This document shows, piece by piece, positions 43,742 to 52,702 of a stretch of DNA of 64,000 bases (position 1 is the stretch's first letter; the number at the start of each line of letters is the position of its first letter). The stretch spans positions 1-64,000 of the forward strand of contig CAZFKX010000020.1 in assembly GCA_964519345.1 (NCBI GenBank), read 5' to 3'. The translations under genes were made by a program, and so were the position numbers. This DNA is from Persephonella sp964519345. GTDB lineage: Bacteria; Aquificota; Aquificia; Aquificales; Hydrogenothermaceae. Below the pieces are notes generated by a model. The model was not told the origin of the DNA. It did no database searches and saw only the letters and a program-made list of their open reading frames with translations.

Positions 43742-45256
43742 TTAAAACTTTTTTCCAACTGTTTTAATAAAAAATATAAAACTGCTCTCTTTAAGAAAAT
43801 ACGAAAGAACGAAATAAACTGCTATTCCAATAAAAACCCCCCCAAAAACCTGAAATGCTTTACACGACACGCTTTCTTTGAATATATAAACGGAAAGAGC
43901 CATAAATAAAGATGCAGTTGTAACCTTAATAAAAGTTTTCAAAATATCCTTTTTATCTATACTGAACTTTGATTTTTTATAGAGGTAAAATAGACCGGCG
44001 GTTCCGCCTATTGAAGAAGCCACAGCAAGACCAAAAACTCCCCATCCAAGTAAAAATCCTAAAAAAACAGCAAAAAATATACTTACTACAAGACCAAAAA
44101 TAGTCGAGTTAAGAGGCGTTTTCATATCTCCTACAGCAAAAAAAGCACTTTTAAAAGGTCTTGTTAAAGCATAACCTGTAAGACCTAAGGAATATCCTGC
44201 AAGGGCGTAATAGGTCATAACAACATTTTCATGATCAAATGCACCTCTCATAAGAAGAAGCTCTATAATTTCTTTTCCCAGAACTATCATTCCTGCCGTT
44301 GAAGGTATAGATATAAAGACGGCAAGTTTTATGCCATTGTTGAGATCCCTCCTGAAACTATCCATATCTCTTTTTGAGAAATACTTTGAAAGAGATACAA
44401 GAAGAGCATTTCCCAGACCTATAGCAAAAAGTCCGAGAGGAAGTTGGAATATCCTGTTTCCATAATACAGATATGATACAGCACCACCTATAAGAAAAGA
44501 AGCTATTACTGTATCTATGATAAATGCAAACTGACTTACACCAAAAGAGCTAAAAGCGGGAATCATCCTTTTGAATGTATCTCTTATTCTTGAATGAAAA
44601 TCAAGGGAAAACCTCAACCTTATACCTTCCTTGTAAGCAAAAACAACCTGAAGTACAACCTGAAGAACCCCTCCCAAAAGAGCCCCTAAAGCTAAAGCAT
44701 ATATCCCATAATACTGTGATAGTAAAACTGCAGAAAATATAAAAGATAAATTCAAAAGGGCTGGAGAAACAGCAGGAATAAAAAATCTGTCTTTCATATT
44801 AAGCAGTGCCATAAAAAAAGATACCCAGCCTACAAGTATAAGATAAGGGAAAACGATCCTTACAAGATTTACAGCCTCATCAAAATTCCCCTTTTGAACA
44901 AAACCTGGTGCTATTATACTTATAAAAAAATCAGCAAAAACAATAACAACAGCAGTTATAATTGAAAGGCATAATGTGTAATAGGTAAAAAGAGAGGATG
45001 CAAATCTATCAGCCGATTCTTTAGATCTATTTTTCTCCTCTGTATAAACTGGTATAAACGCGGCATTAAAACTTCCCTCTCCAATAAGCTGTCTTAGAGT
45101 ATTCGGAAGCCTCCATGCAACAAAAAAAGCATCAGTTAATGGATTGGCACCAAAAATAAAAGCTATAACAGCATCCCTTAAATAACCTAAGATCCTGCTG
45201 ATAAAAGTAGCTGCTGAAAATGCAGCAGTATTCAGGACAAACCTGTCTTTTTTCAA
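43742..45256 (-). CDS. murJ: Lipid II flippase MurJ
   Basis: MOP-superfamily membrane protein of 504 aa with about 14 membrane segments that moves lipid II across the inner membrane. RILGYLRDAVIAFIFGANPLTDAFFVAWRLPNTLRQLIGEGSFNAAFIPVY (in pieces) is the MurJ/MviN N-terminal signature. The start is TTG behind AGGTGA. It lies 25 bases downstream of a small exported protein gene on the same strand. Confidence 0.96.
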   Translation of the reverse strand: MKKDRFVLNTAAFSAATFISRILGYLRDAVIAFIFGANPLTDAFFVAWRLPNTLRQLIGEGSFNAAFIPVYTEEKNRSKESADRFASSLFTYYTLCLSIITAVVIVFADFFISIIAPGFVQKGNFDEAVNLVRIVFPYLILVGWVSFFMALLNMKDRFFIPAVSPALLNLSFIFSAVLLSQYYGIYALALGALLGGVLQVVLQVVFAYKEGIRLRFSLDFHSRIRDTFKRMIPAFSSFGVSQFAFIIDTVIASFLIGGAVSYLYYGNRIFQLPLGLFAIGLGNALLVSLSKYFSKRDMDSFRRDLNNGIKLAVFISIPSTAGMIVLGKEIIELLLMRGAFDHENVVMTYYALAGYSLGLTGYALTRPFKSAFFAVGDMKTPLNSTIFGLVVSIFFAVFLGFLLGWGVFGLAVASSIGGTAGLFYLYKKSKFSIDKKDILKTFIKVTTASLFMALSVYIFKESVSCKAFQVFGGVFIGIAVYFVLSYFLKESSFIFFIKTVGKKF

Positions 45257-45281
45257 CTATTTCACCTGAGTAGTATGAGGA

Positions 45282-45716
45282 TCATTTAGTTTCCTTCTTT
45301 GATGTTTCCGCCACCCCAGGTTTCACTTTTATTTTAGAAATAAGGAAAACTCTTTTTCCATTTTTGAATACTGTAAGCCTTATAGCATAATCTCCAGAAG
45401 GAACTATCTCCCCATGAAAATCTTTAAGATCCCAACACCATTTTTTTTCTTCGTAAGGTCTTATCTCCAGAATTCTCTGTGCAGCTATTGGAGAGAAAAC
45501 TATCTTGTCAAAATCTTCATCTTCAAAAACTGCCCATGGTGCCGAAGATGGAAGGTATATAGTTTTATCAGAATTATTAACAAAATGAAAACATACCTTT
45601 TCGTCTTTATTGATAATTTCCTTTTCTGGCTTAAATTCTAATTCTTCAGTAAGGTTGGCTGAAGATATAGAGAAAATGATCAGAATGTGAAAAATTAGCA
45701 TTTTAAACTTTCTCAT
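45282..45716 (-). CDS. Exported Ig-like (BsuPI-type) protein
   Basis: A 144 aa protein with a signal peptide at about residues 1-20 and a single beta-sandwich resembling BsuPI-type domains: EKVCFHFVNNSDKTIYLPSSAPW, PYEEKKWCWDLKDFHGEIVPSGDYAIRLTV. Two Cys could form a disulfide. The role is unknown; it is probably periplasmic. It precedes murJ and is divergent from der. Confidence 0.65.
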   Translation of the reverse strand: MRKFKMLIFHILIIFSISSANLTEELEFKPEKEIINKDEKVCFHFVNNSDKTIYLPSSAPWAVFEDEDFDKIVFSPIAAQRILEIRPYEEKKWCWDLKDFHGEIVPSGDYAIRLTVFKNGKRVFLISKIKVKPGVAETSKKETK

Positions 45717-45796
45717 TTAAATCCCCTTAATATTATAATTAAATCCTAACAGTTTTAAATTTTATATAAAAATAAAAAAATTTCAAAGGAGAAACA

Positions 45797-47140
45797 ATGT
45801 ACAGAGTTGCAATTATTGGAAGACCTAATGTTGGTAAGTCTTCCCTTTTTAACAGAATTATCGGAAAAAGAAAAGCTATAGTTGAAAATATTCCTGGTGT
45901 TACACGGGACAGAATTGTTTCTACCGCTGAATGGAGAGGTATAACATTTGAAGTTGTTGATACAGGGGGCTACATAGAAAGCGATAAAGACTCTTTTTCT
46001 CCTTACATTAGAAAGCAGGTAGAAAAAGAGCTTGAACTTTCTGACGCCTTCATTCTTGTTGTTGACGGAAAAGAGGGATTAACTCCAGCTGACAAGGAGA
46101 TAGCAAAGATACTCCATAGAACAGACAAACCTGTCTATGTTGCTGTAAACAAAATAGACAATCCCCAGATGGAAAAGGCTGTATATGAATTCTATGAGCT
46201 TGGCTTTGAAAAAGTATTTCCTGTTTCGTCAATCCAGAAATATGGAGTTGCAGACCTTTTAGATGCTGTAGTTCAGGATATACCCGAATTTGAGAAAGAA
46301 GCCTTAAGGGAAATCAGTGAAGGGGAAAAGAGATCTGATATTATAAAAGTAGCGATTGTTGGAAAACCAAATGCAGGCAAATCTTCCCTTTTAAATGCAA
46401 TATTAGGCGAAGAAAGAGCTGTAGTATCTGACATACCGGGAACAACAAGGGATGTCATTGACACACTATTTCAATGGAAAGATCACAAATTTTTATTTCT
46501 GGACACAGCAGGTCTTAGAAAAAAATCAAAAGTTGACTATGGTTTGGAATTCTTTAGTGTAGGCAGAACACTTGATGCTATAAAAAAGGCGGATGTCATC
46601 CTTCACGTTATCGATGCCCAGCAGGGAGCAACGGAACAGGATACAAAAATAGCCCACCTCATACAGAAATATACCAAGCCTGCAGTTTTAGTCATAAACA
46701 AAATAGATACAATCCCACCTAACACAGAAATTCTAAACAGGATAAAGAATCAGGTAAAAAACAAACTATACTTTATTCCTTATGCACCTGTTGTTTTAAC
46801 TTCTGCCAAAAACAGAAAAGGAATAAAAGATCTTCTAAAGGAGATTATCGACGTGTACAACCAATCCTGGAAAAGGGTTGGGACAGGACAGCTCAATAGA
46901 GCTATCAAACAGATACTGTCCCTCAGGCAACCTCCATCCTACCATGGTAAACCGCTAAAGATTTACTATGCTACCCAGCTTGAGGGAAAACCACCATGTT
47001 TTCTTCTATTTGTCAATTATCCTGAAGGATTTAAAGAACATTTTTTAAGATTCCTTGAAAATAATCTAAGAACAGTCTTGGGTTTAGAAAAAGCTCCAAT
47101 AAAGCTTTTGCTAAGAGGCAAGGAAGAGAGAAGAGATTGA
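45797..47140 (+). CDS. der: Ribosome biogenesis GTPase Der (EngA)
   Basis: 50S assembly GTPase, 447 aa, with two tandem G domains and a C-terminal KH-like domain. First P-loop GRPNVGKS near residue 8, with NKID near 118; second P-loop GKPNAGKS near 190, with DTAGLR and NKID following. LRQPPSYHGKPLKIYYATQ marks the KH-like domain. AAAGGAG precedes the ATG. It is followed after 42 bases by the GT20 gene. Confidence 0.97.
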   Translation: MYRVAIIGRPNVGKSSLFNRIIGKRKAIVENIPGVTRDRIVSTAEWRGITFEVVDTGGYIESDKDSFSPYIRKQVEKELELSDAFILVVDGKEGLTPADKEIAKILHRTDKPVYVAVNKIDNPQMEKAVYEFYELGFEKVFPVSSIQKYGVADLLDAVVQDIPEFEKEALREISEGEKRSDIIKVAIVGKPNAGKSSLLNAILGEERAVVSDIPGTTRDVIDTLFQWKDHKFLFLDTAGLRKKSKVDYGLEFFSVGRTLDAIKKADVILHVIDAQQGATEQDTKIAHLIQKYTKPAVLVINKIDTIPPNTEILNRIKNQVKNKLYFIPYAPVVLTSAKNRKGIKDLLKEIIDVYNQSWKRVGTGQLNRAIKQILSLRQPPSYHGKPLKIYYATQLEGKPPCFLLFVNYPEGFKEHFLRFLENNLRTVLGLEKAPIKLLLRGKEERRD

Positions 47141-47182
47141 CTTTCCCTTTCATTCTAAATAAGTTAAAAATGGAGGGAAAGT

Positions 47183-48649
47183 ATGGAAAAAGATTCAAAC
47201 CTTATAGTGGTATCTGCCGTTTTGCCTATTCATATTAAAAAAGAAGATGGAAAATACACAGTTCACATATCTCCTGGCGGACTTGTTACAGCATTAAAAC
47301 AGGTTCTTCACAAAAGAAAAGCTATCTGGATTGGATGGGCAGGTTCAGAAAAAATAACCCCAAAAATGAAGAATATTATATTTGAAGAAGGTAAAAAAGA
47401 GGGATTCCTCCTATACCCTGTATCTCTCACGGAAAAGGAGATAGACCACTTTTTTAACGGGTTTTCAAACGGCATAATATGGCCTATGTTTCATACATTT
47501 CAGTATTTCTGCAGATTTGAACCAGAATACTGGAAAGCATACAAAGAAGTAAATAAAAAGTTTGCAAGGTATATAAAGAGTATATCAACAGAAAAAGATC
47601 TTATATGGGTGCATGATTACCACTTTTTTCTACTTCCACACTATATTGAAAAGCTTGGACTAATAAGGAAAACAGCCTTTTTCCTTCACATACCATTTCC
47701 AAACCCAGAACTATTTTTTAAAATACCATGGAGGGTTGAAATACTCAAAAGTATGCTTAGATATGATCTGATAGGATTTCACACGTTTATAGATAGAAAA
47801 AATTTCCTTGACTGTATAGATGAGCTCGTTGATGGGGTAAATATCTTATCAACAGAACCTGTAACAGAGATACTTTATGAAGGAAAAAAGGTAAAAATAG
47901 GCGTTTTCCCTATAAGTGTAGATTTTAACTACTACAGTTCTCTATCGGAAAAAACAGAAATGAACAAATTTCCATTTAAAAATGTAAACGTTATTTTGGG
48001 GATAGACAGACTTGATTATACTAAAGGTCTAATACAGAAAATAAGATCTTTTAAAAAGTTTCTCGAAAAATACCCAGAATTTCATAAAAAAGTCGTTCTT
48101 GTTCAGGCTGTTGCACCAAATATAAAAAAACTTCCAGAGTACGATCAGTTAAAAAAAGAACTTGAACATCTTATAAGTGAGACGAACGGAAAGTTTGGAA
48201 CACCAGACTGGACGCCTATATATTACTACCCAAGAAGAATGCCTTTTGATAACCTTATAAACTACTACAGATTTTCAGATGTATGCTGGGTCAACTCTAT
48301 TAAAGATGGAATGAACCTCGTAGCTAAAGAGTATATAGCCTGTCAGGTTGAAAATAAAGGTGCTCTTATGCTGAGTGAGTTTACAGGAGCAGCAGCAGAA
48401 CTCAGAGATTACGCCTGTCTTGTAAACCCATACGATATTGAAGGATCAGCAGACGCCTTAAGAAGAGTTATAACAAAGGATCCTTTAAAAAAAGAGACAA
48501 AGATGAAAAAAATGAGGAATCATATCAAACATTACGATATATCATGGTGGGGAAATACTATACTTGAGACAGCCTTTGGCAAAAAGATTATAGATTTTCC
48601 AGAACTTGAAGAAGATATACCTTTACATGAGCTTTTAAAGGGTTTTTGA
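47183..48649 (+). CDS. GT20 retaining glycosyltransferase (trehalose-6-phosphate synthase-like)
   Basis: GT-B enzyme of the OtsA/GgpS family, 488 aa, with no phosphatase domain. Conserved pieces are GFSNGIIWPMFH, WVHDYHFFLLP, GFHTF, GIDRLDYTKGL, NSIKDGMNLVAKEYIA and LSEFTGAAAEL. The loop that in OtsA reads APTSR here reads APNIKK, so the sugar-phosphate acceptor site differs. It could make trehalose-6-phosphate, glucosylglycerol-phosphate or a glucosylglycerate-type solute; sequence alone does not decide. No otsB-like phosphatase is in the window. Confidence 0.82.
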   Translation: MEKDSNLIVVSAVLPIHIKKEDGKYTVHISPGGLVTALKQVLHKRKAIWIGWAGSEKITPKMKNIIFEEGKKEGFLLYPVSLTEKEIDHFFNGFSNGIIWPMFHTFQYFCRFEPEYWKAYKEVNKKFARYIKSISTEKDLIWVHDYHFFLLPHYIEKLGLIRKTAFFLHIPFPNPELFFKIPWRVEILKSMLRYDLIGFHTFIDRKNFLDCIDELVDGVNILSTEPVTEILYEGKKVKIGVFPISVDFNYYSSLSEKTEMNKFPFKNVNVILGIDRLDYTKGLIQKIRSFKKFLEKYPEFHKKVVLVQAVAPNIKKLPEYDQLKKELEHLISETNGKFGTPDWTPIYYYPRRMPFDNLINYYRFSDVCWVNSIKDGMNLVAKEYIACQVENKGALMLSEFTGAAAELRDYACLVNPYDIEGSADALRRVITKDPLKKETKMKKMRNHIKHYDISWWGNTILETAFGKKIIDFPELEEDIPLHELLKGF

Positions 48650-49078
48650 GTCTATAATAAATGTAACAGGTCCATCGTTCTCTATTAAAACCTTCATATC
48701 AGCTGCAAAAACTCCAGTTTTTACAGTTATATATTCCGACAATCTCTCAACAAATATTTCATAAAGCTCCCTGGCTCTTTCAGGATTTTCAGCATTATCA
48801 AAAGACGGTCTTCTACCTTTCTTTACATTACCGGCAAGTGTAAACTGTGATATAACAATTGCCTCTCCTTTTATATCAATAACAGAAAGATTCATTTTTC
48901 CATTATCATCTTCAAAAATTCTCAAAAAAGGAATTTTTCTTAACAGTTTATCAATATCAGCCTCCGTATCTCCCTTTACAATACCTAAAAGTATATTTAA
49001 ACCCCTTCCTATCTCAGCTACAATCCTACCCTCAACCTCTACGTAAGATCTGCTTACTCTCTGAATGACAGCTATCAT
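48635..49078 (-). CDS. dtd: D-aminoacyl-tRNA deacylase
   Basis: Proofreading enzyme that frees tRNA from D-amino acids and glycine, 147 aa. IAVIQRVSRSYVEVEG at the start, ISQFTLAGNVKKGRRPSFDNAENPERA (with SQFTL) and the C-terminal NDGPVTFIID motif (the Gly-Pro cis motif region) are diagnostic. It overlaps the end of the GT20 gene by 15 bases. Confidence 0.96.
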   Translation of the reverse strand: MIAVIQRVSRSYVEVEGRIVAEIGRGLNILLGIVKGDTEADIDKLLRKIPFLRIFEDDNGKMNLSVIDIKGEAIVISQFTLAGNVKKGRRPSFDNAENPERARELYEIFVERLSEYITVKTGVFAADMKVLIENDGPVTFIIDSKTL

Positions 49079-49117
49079 CTTCCACCCACCTCATTGAACA
49101 ACTATATTATAAATGTG

Positions 49118-49804
49118 ATGGGCCTATTTTTTGAAGATAAAAACTTAAAGGACAGGTTTTACGTATTTAAAAACAGGGAAGATGCTGGAGAAAAACTGGC
49201 TAAATTTCTAAAAGACATTATAGAAAAGGACAGTATAGTACTTGCAGTTCCATCAGGAGGTGTTCCTGTTGGAATAAAAATAGCTGAAAAACTAAACATT
49301 CCATTTGACCTAATCCTTGTTAAAAAACTTACATACCCATGGAATCCTGAGGCAGGTTTTGGAGCTATTACTGTAGAAGGAGATACATTTATAAATGAAA
49401 AGGCTGTAAAAGAGGCTGGTATTACAGAAAATATAATAAATGAACAGAAAGAGATAACTATTAATATACTGAAAGAAAGGGATAAAAAATTCAGAAAGAA
49501 CAAACCTTTCCCCGATGTAAGGAATAAAACTGTCATTATTGTTGACGATGGTCTTGCCTCAGGTTACACAATGCTTGCAGCAATAAGCATGGTAAAAAAA
49601 AGAAAACCTGGAAAAATTATAATAGCCGTTCCAACATGTTCAAAATCTTCCATTGAAAAGATTATAGATAAAGCAGATCTGGTTTTTTGTCTTAATCACA
49701 GAACAGGGTATCCCTATGCTGTGGCAGATGCTTACGAGGAATGGTACGACCTTTCAGATCAGGATGTTTTATACTATCTAAGAAAGGAGGAGAAAAATGC
49801 TTAA
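49118..49804 (+). CDS. Phosphoribosyltransferase-domain protein
   Basis: Type I PRTase fold, 228 aa from ATG 49118; a TTG at 49094 is possible. The PRPP loop VIIVDDGLASGYTMLAAI (about residues 140-157) is clear, and GGVPVGIKIAEKLNIPFDLILVKKL is typical of this orphan family. The substrate is unknown. No ribosome site is seen before 49118, but TATTAT-like sequence lies just upstream, so it may be leaderless. Its end overlaps the YjbQ-type gene by eight bases. Confidence 0.8.
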   Translation: MGLFFEDKNLKDRFYVFKNREDAGEKLAKFLKDIIEKDSIVLAVPSGGVPVGIKIAEKLNIPFDLILVKKLTYPWNPEAGFGAITVEGDTFINEKAVKEAGITENIINEQKEITINILKERDKKFRKNKPFPDVRNKTVIIVDDGLASGYTMLAAISMVKKRKPGKIIIAVPTCSKSSIEKIIDKADLVFCLNHRTGYPYAVADAYEEWYDLSDQDVLYYLRKEEKNA

Positions 49805-50195
49805 GTATATTGAGGTTGTAACCCAAAAAAGAACTCATTTTGAAGATATAACAGACGCTGTACAGGAAGTTATAGATGAAAGCGGAATAAAAGAAGGAAT
49901 ATGCTATATTTACGTCCCACATACAACAGCTGGGCTTTTTATTAATGAAAATGCGGATCCTGATGTAAAATGGGATATAGAAAAAACGCTTGATAAACTT
50001 GTACCATGGGAAGATCAGTATAAACATACAGAAGGAAACGCAGCAGCACATATAAAATCTGTTCTTACAGGAAACTCGTTATACATACCTATAAAAAATG
50101 GTAAACTTTTACTTGGAATATGGCAGGGAATATTCTTTGCCGAGTTTGACGGACCAAGGGATAGGAAAGTTATAATTAAAATAATAGAGGGATAG
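49797..50195 (+). CDS. YjbQ/UPF0047 family protein
   Basis: A 132 aa protein of the YjbQ family, some members of which show thiamine-phosphate synthase side activity. YVPHTTAGLFINENADPDVKWDIEKTLDKLVP, NAAAHIKSVLTG and LLLGIWQGIFFAEFDGPRDRKV are the family's conserved blocks, with the His/Cys-type site region. An AAGGAGGAG site inside the preceding gene drives it. Its biological role is not settled. Confidence 0.88.
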   Translation: MLKYIEVVTQKRTHFEDITDAVQEVIDESGIKEGICYIYVPHTTAGLFINENADPDVKWDIEKTLDKLVPWEDQYKHTEGNAAAHIKSVLTGNSLYIPIKNGKLLLGIWQGIFFAEFDGPRDRKVIIKIIEG

Positions 50196-50199
50196 TAAA

Positions 50200-51090
50200 C
50201 TGAAAGTAAACATAGCCCTTGTACAGACTTCATCCAGCGACAACATTAAAGAAAATTTAGAAAAAACTGTAGAGTATGTAAAAGATGCAGGAAAGTCTGG
50301 AGCAGATATAATCTGCACACAGGAACTTTTCAAAACAAGGTATTTTTGCCAGACTGAAAACTGGGATAACTTCAGCCTCGCTGAAAAGATTGATCAAAAT
50401 AGCGAAACTATCAAACTTTTTTCAAAAATAGCTAAAGACACAAACTCTGTTATAATACTCAGTCTTTTTGAGAAAAGAGCAGAAGGAATTTACCACAACA
50501 CAGTGGCTGTTCTTGACGCAGATGGAAAGTACCTTGGAAAGTACAGAAAAATGCATATACCTGATGATCCCCACTTTTACGAAAAGTTCTATTTTACACC
50601 TGGAGACCTTGGATATAAGGTTTTTAAAACAAAATACTGCAAAATAGGAACATTGATATGCTGGGATCAATGGTTTCCTGAAGCTGCCAGAATAACAGCT
50701 ATGAAAGGAGCAGACATAATATTTTATCCTACTGCCATAGGGTGGCTTCCTGAGGAAAAAGAAGAATATGGAGAAGCGCAGATAAATGCATGGGAAACAG
50801 TACAAAGAGGACACGCCATCTCAAATGGTTGTTATATAGCTGCTGTAAACAGAGTTGGTTACGAACCTTCACCTGATGGAAACAGCGGAATAGAGTTTTG
50901 GGGAAGCAGTTTTGTTTCAGATCCTTCAGGAAAAATAATCTCAAAAGCTCCTACTGACAGGGAAGAGATTATTATAACAGAGATAGATCTAACTCAGATA
51001 GACAAAACAAGAACTGTATGGCCTTTTTTCAGAGACAGGAGAATAGAAAGCTATTATGATTTGTCAAAGCTCTGGCTTGAAGATCTTTGA
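50200..51090 (+). CDS. Carbon-nitrogen hydrolase, N-carbamoylputrescine amidase type (CTG start)
   Basis: Nitrilase-superfamily amidase, 296 aa, the usual length only if translation begins at CTG 50200: the frame opens after a stop at 50185-50187 and has no ATG, GTG or TTG before residue 102. GAGGG lies about eight bases upstream, and the product starts KVNIALVQ as relatives do. The catalytic triad is Glu42 (CTQELF), Lys117 (YRKMHIPD) and Cys154 (LICWDQWFPE). CWDQWFPE points to the carbamoylputrescine amidase branch of polyamine synthesis. Its end overlaps the THEP1-type gene by 37 bases. Confidence 0.85.
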   Translation: MKVNIALVQTSSSDNIKENLEKTVEYVKDAGKSGADIICTQELFKTRYFCQTENWDNFSLAEKIDQNSETIKLFSKIAKDTNSVIILSLFEKRAEGIYHNTVAVLDADGKYLGKYRKMHIPDDPHFYEKFYFTPGDLGYKVFKTKYCKIGTLICWDQWFPEAARITAMKGADIIFYPTAIGWLPEEKEEYGEAQINAWETVQRGHAISNGCYIAAVNRVGYEPSPDGNSGIEFWGSSFVSDPSGKIISKAPTDREEIIITEIDLTQIDKTRTVWPFFRDRRIESYYDLSKLWLEDL

Positions 51091-51602
51091 AATATATCAA
51101 TAATTCTATCAGGAACTTCATCCCTATTGCTGGAATTTAAACTAATTACAACGGTATCAGGAAGATTTTTTATCCATCTGACAACTGGATGAACATCCTT
51201 TATAGGAACGGTAGCTATAATATCTCTCTTCTCATCACGAAATATACTTTTTATAAGATCAGCAAATCTTTTAGAAAAAAGTTCCATTTTACCTATCTCA
51301 TCAATTACCAGAATTTTTTCTCTTTTTTCCATACACCTTTCAAGTAGCGGGATCACTATCTTTTCAAAACCCTCAACATCAATCCCATAAGAACCTACTT
51401 TAAACTTTGATCTAAACCCTTTCTCTGCAAGAATATGACTCAAGCCATCTGTTGTAAAAATCCTAAAACCTTTTCTCTTCCCGCTTATATCCCTGTAATC
51501 CTCAGTATAAAAACCACAGGTTCTATCGGGTATTCCATTTATAACCTTTTTAATAACAGTAGTTTTTCCAATACCTGGTTTTCCTGTAATAAGAACTCTC
51601 AT
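51054..51602 (-). CDS. THEP1-type nucleoside triphosphatase
   Basis: P-loop NTPase of the thermophile THEP1 family, 182 aa, first characterised from Aquifex aeolicus. Walker A is GKPGIGKTT (residues 7-15); Walker B is ILVIDEIGKMELFS. CGFYTEDYRD and GFRIFTTDG are family motifs. It hydrolyses several NTPs; its role in the cell is unclear. An AAGG site lies before the ATG. Confidence 0.9.
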   Translation of the reverse strand: MRVLITGKPGIGKTTVIKKVINGIPDRTCGFYTEDYRDISGKRKGFRIFTTDGLSHILAEKGFRSKFKVGSYGIDVEGFEKIVIPLLERCMEKREKILVIDEIGKMELFSKRFADLIKSIFRDEKRDIIATVPIKDVHPVVRWIKNLPDTVVISLNSSNRDEVPDRIIDIFQRSSSQSFDKS

Positions 51603-51666
51603 AAAAATACCTTAAAGAGTAATATTTGATAATATATTTTAATTCAAAAAAATGAAGGAGATAGGG

Positions 51667-52689
51667 ATGATCTCTTACAAAGATGCAGGAGTTGATATTG
51701 AAAAAGCTGACAGATTTGTCCAGGAAATAAAAAGGTTTGTAAAAAGTACATTTAACAAAAATGTAGTAACCCCAATAGGAGGATTTGCTGGAGCATACTT
51801 ACTTGAAGTATCAAAGTATAAAAATCCTGTTATAACATCATCGACAGATGGAGTTGGAACAAAACTAAAAATAGCCCAGAGCATCAATAAACACGATACA
51901 ATAGGGATAGATCTTGTAGCTATGTGCGTAAATGATCTTATTACAACAACTTCCAAACCAATTTTCTTCCTTGATTACTTTGCTACAGGAAAACTTGATC
52001 CAGACATTGCTGTAGATGTTGTTAAAGGAATAACAGATGGATGCAGGATCTCAGAATGTGCTCTCATAGGTGGTGAGACGGCAGAAATGCCAGGTATGTA
52101 TAGGAATGGTGAATATGATCTTGCTGGTTTTGCTGTAGGTATCGTTGAAAAAGAGAGGATGCTTGATGGTTCAAAAACAGAGGCTGGAGACATACTGATA
52201 GGGATAGCTTCCTCAGGTGTTCACAGTAATGGGTACTCCCTTATAAGAAAAATCGTAGAAATAAAAGGATACAGTTATACGGACTCTGTGGAAGAGTTTG
52301 GTAAAACAATAGGAGAGGAACTACTAACACCAACAAAGATTTACGTAAAAACAGTTTTAGAACTTGCCGATAAAGTAAACATACACTCTATTGCCCATAT
52401 AACAGGAGGAGGTATTCCTGGAAACCTGATAAGAATTCTTAATAAGAACCAGACAGCTATTATCGAGAGAAACAGTTGGGAAGTTTTTCCTGTATTCAGA
52501 TGGATACAGAAGGAAGGGAAAATATCGGATGAGGAAATGTTTAGAACATTTAATATGGGAATAGGATTGATCATTGCAGTTCCAGAAGAAGAAGCAGATA
52601 GAGCTCTGAAGGTTATCGCTGAAACAGGAGAGAAAGGTTTCGTTATAGGAAGAATTAAAAAAGGTGAAAAATCTGTAAATATTATATAA
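51667..52689 (+). CDS. purM: Phosphoribosylformylglycinamidine cyclo-ligase
   Basis: AIR synthetase of purine synthesis, 340 aa. Start ATG 51667 is chosen because AAGGAG at 51654-51659 is well spaced and the product begins ISYKDAGVDIEKAD like relatives; the ATG at 51652 overlaps that site. SSTDGVGTKLKIA, GIDLVAMCVNDL, GGETAEMPGMY and HITGGGIPGNLIR are diagnostic. It starts a plus-strand run purM-GH63 fusion-purN. Confidence 0.97.
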   Translation: MISYKDAGVDIEKADRFVQEIKRFVKSTFNKNVVTPIGGFAGAYLLEVSKYKNPVITSSTDGVGTKLKIAQSINKHDTIGIDLVAMCVNDLITTTSKPIFFLDYFATGKLDPDIAVDVVKGITDGCRISECALIGGETAEMPGMYRNGEYDLAGFAVGIVEKERMLDGSKTEAGDILIGIASSGVHSNGYSLIRKIVEIKGYSYTDSVEEFGKTIGEELLTPTKIYVKTVLELADKVNIHSIAHITGGGIPGNLIRILNKNQTAIIERNSWEVFPVFRWIQKEGKISDEEMFRTFNMGIGLIIAVPEEEADRALKVIAETGEKGFVIGRIKKGEKSVNII

Positions 52690-52702
52690 AAGAGGCGGTA
52701 AT

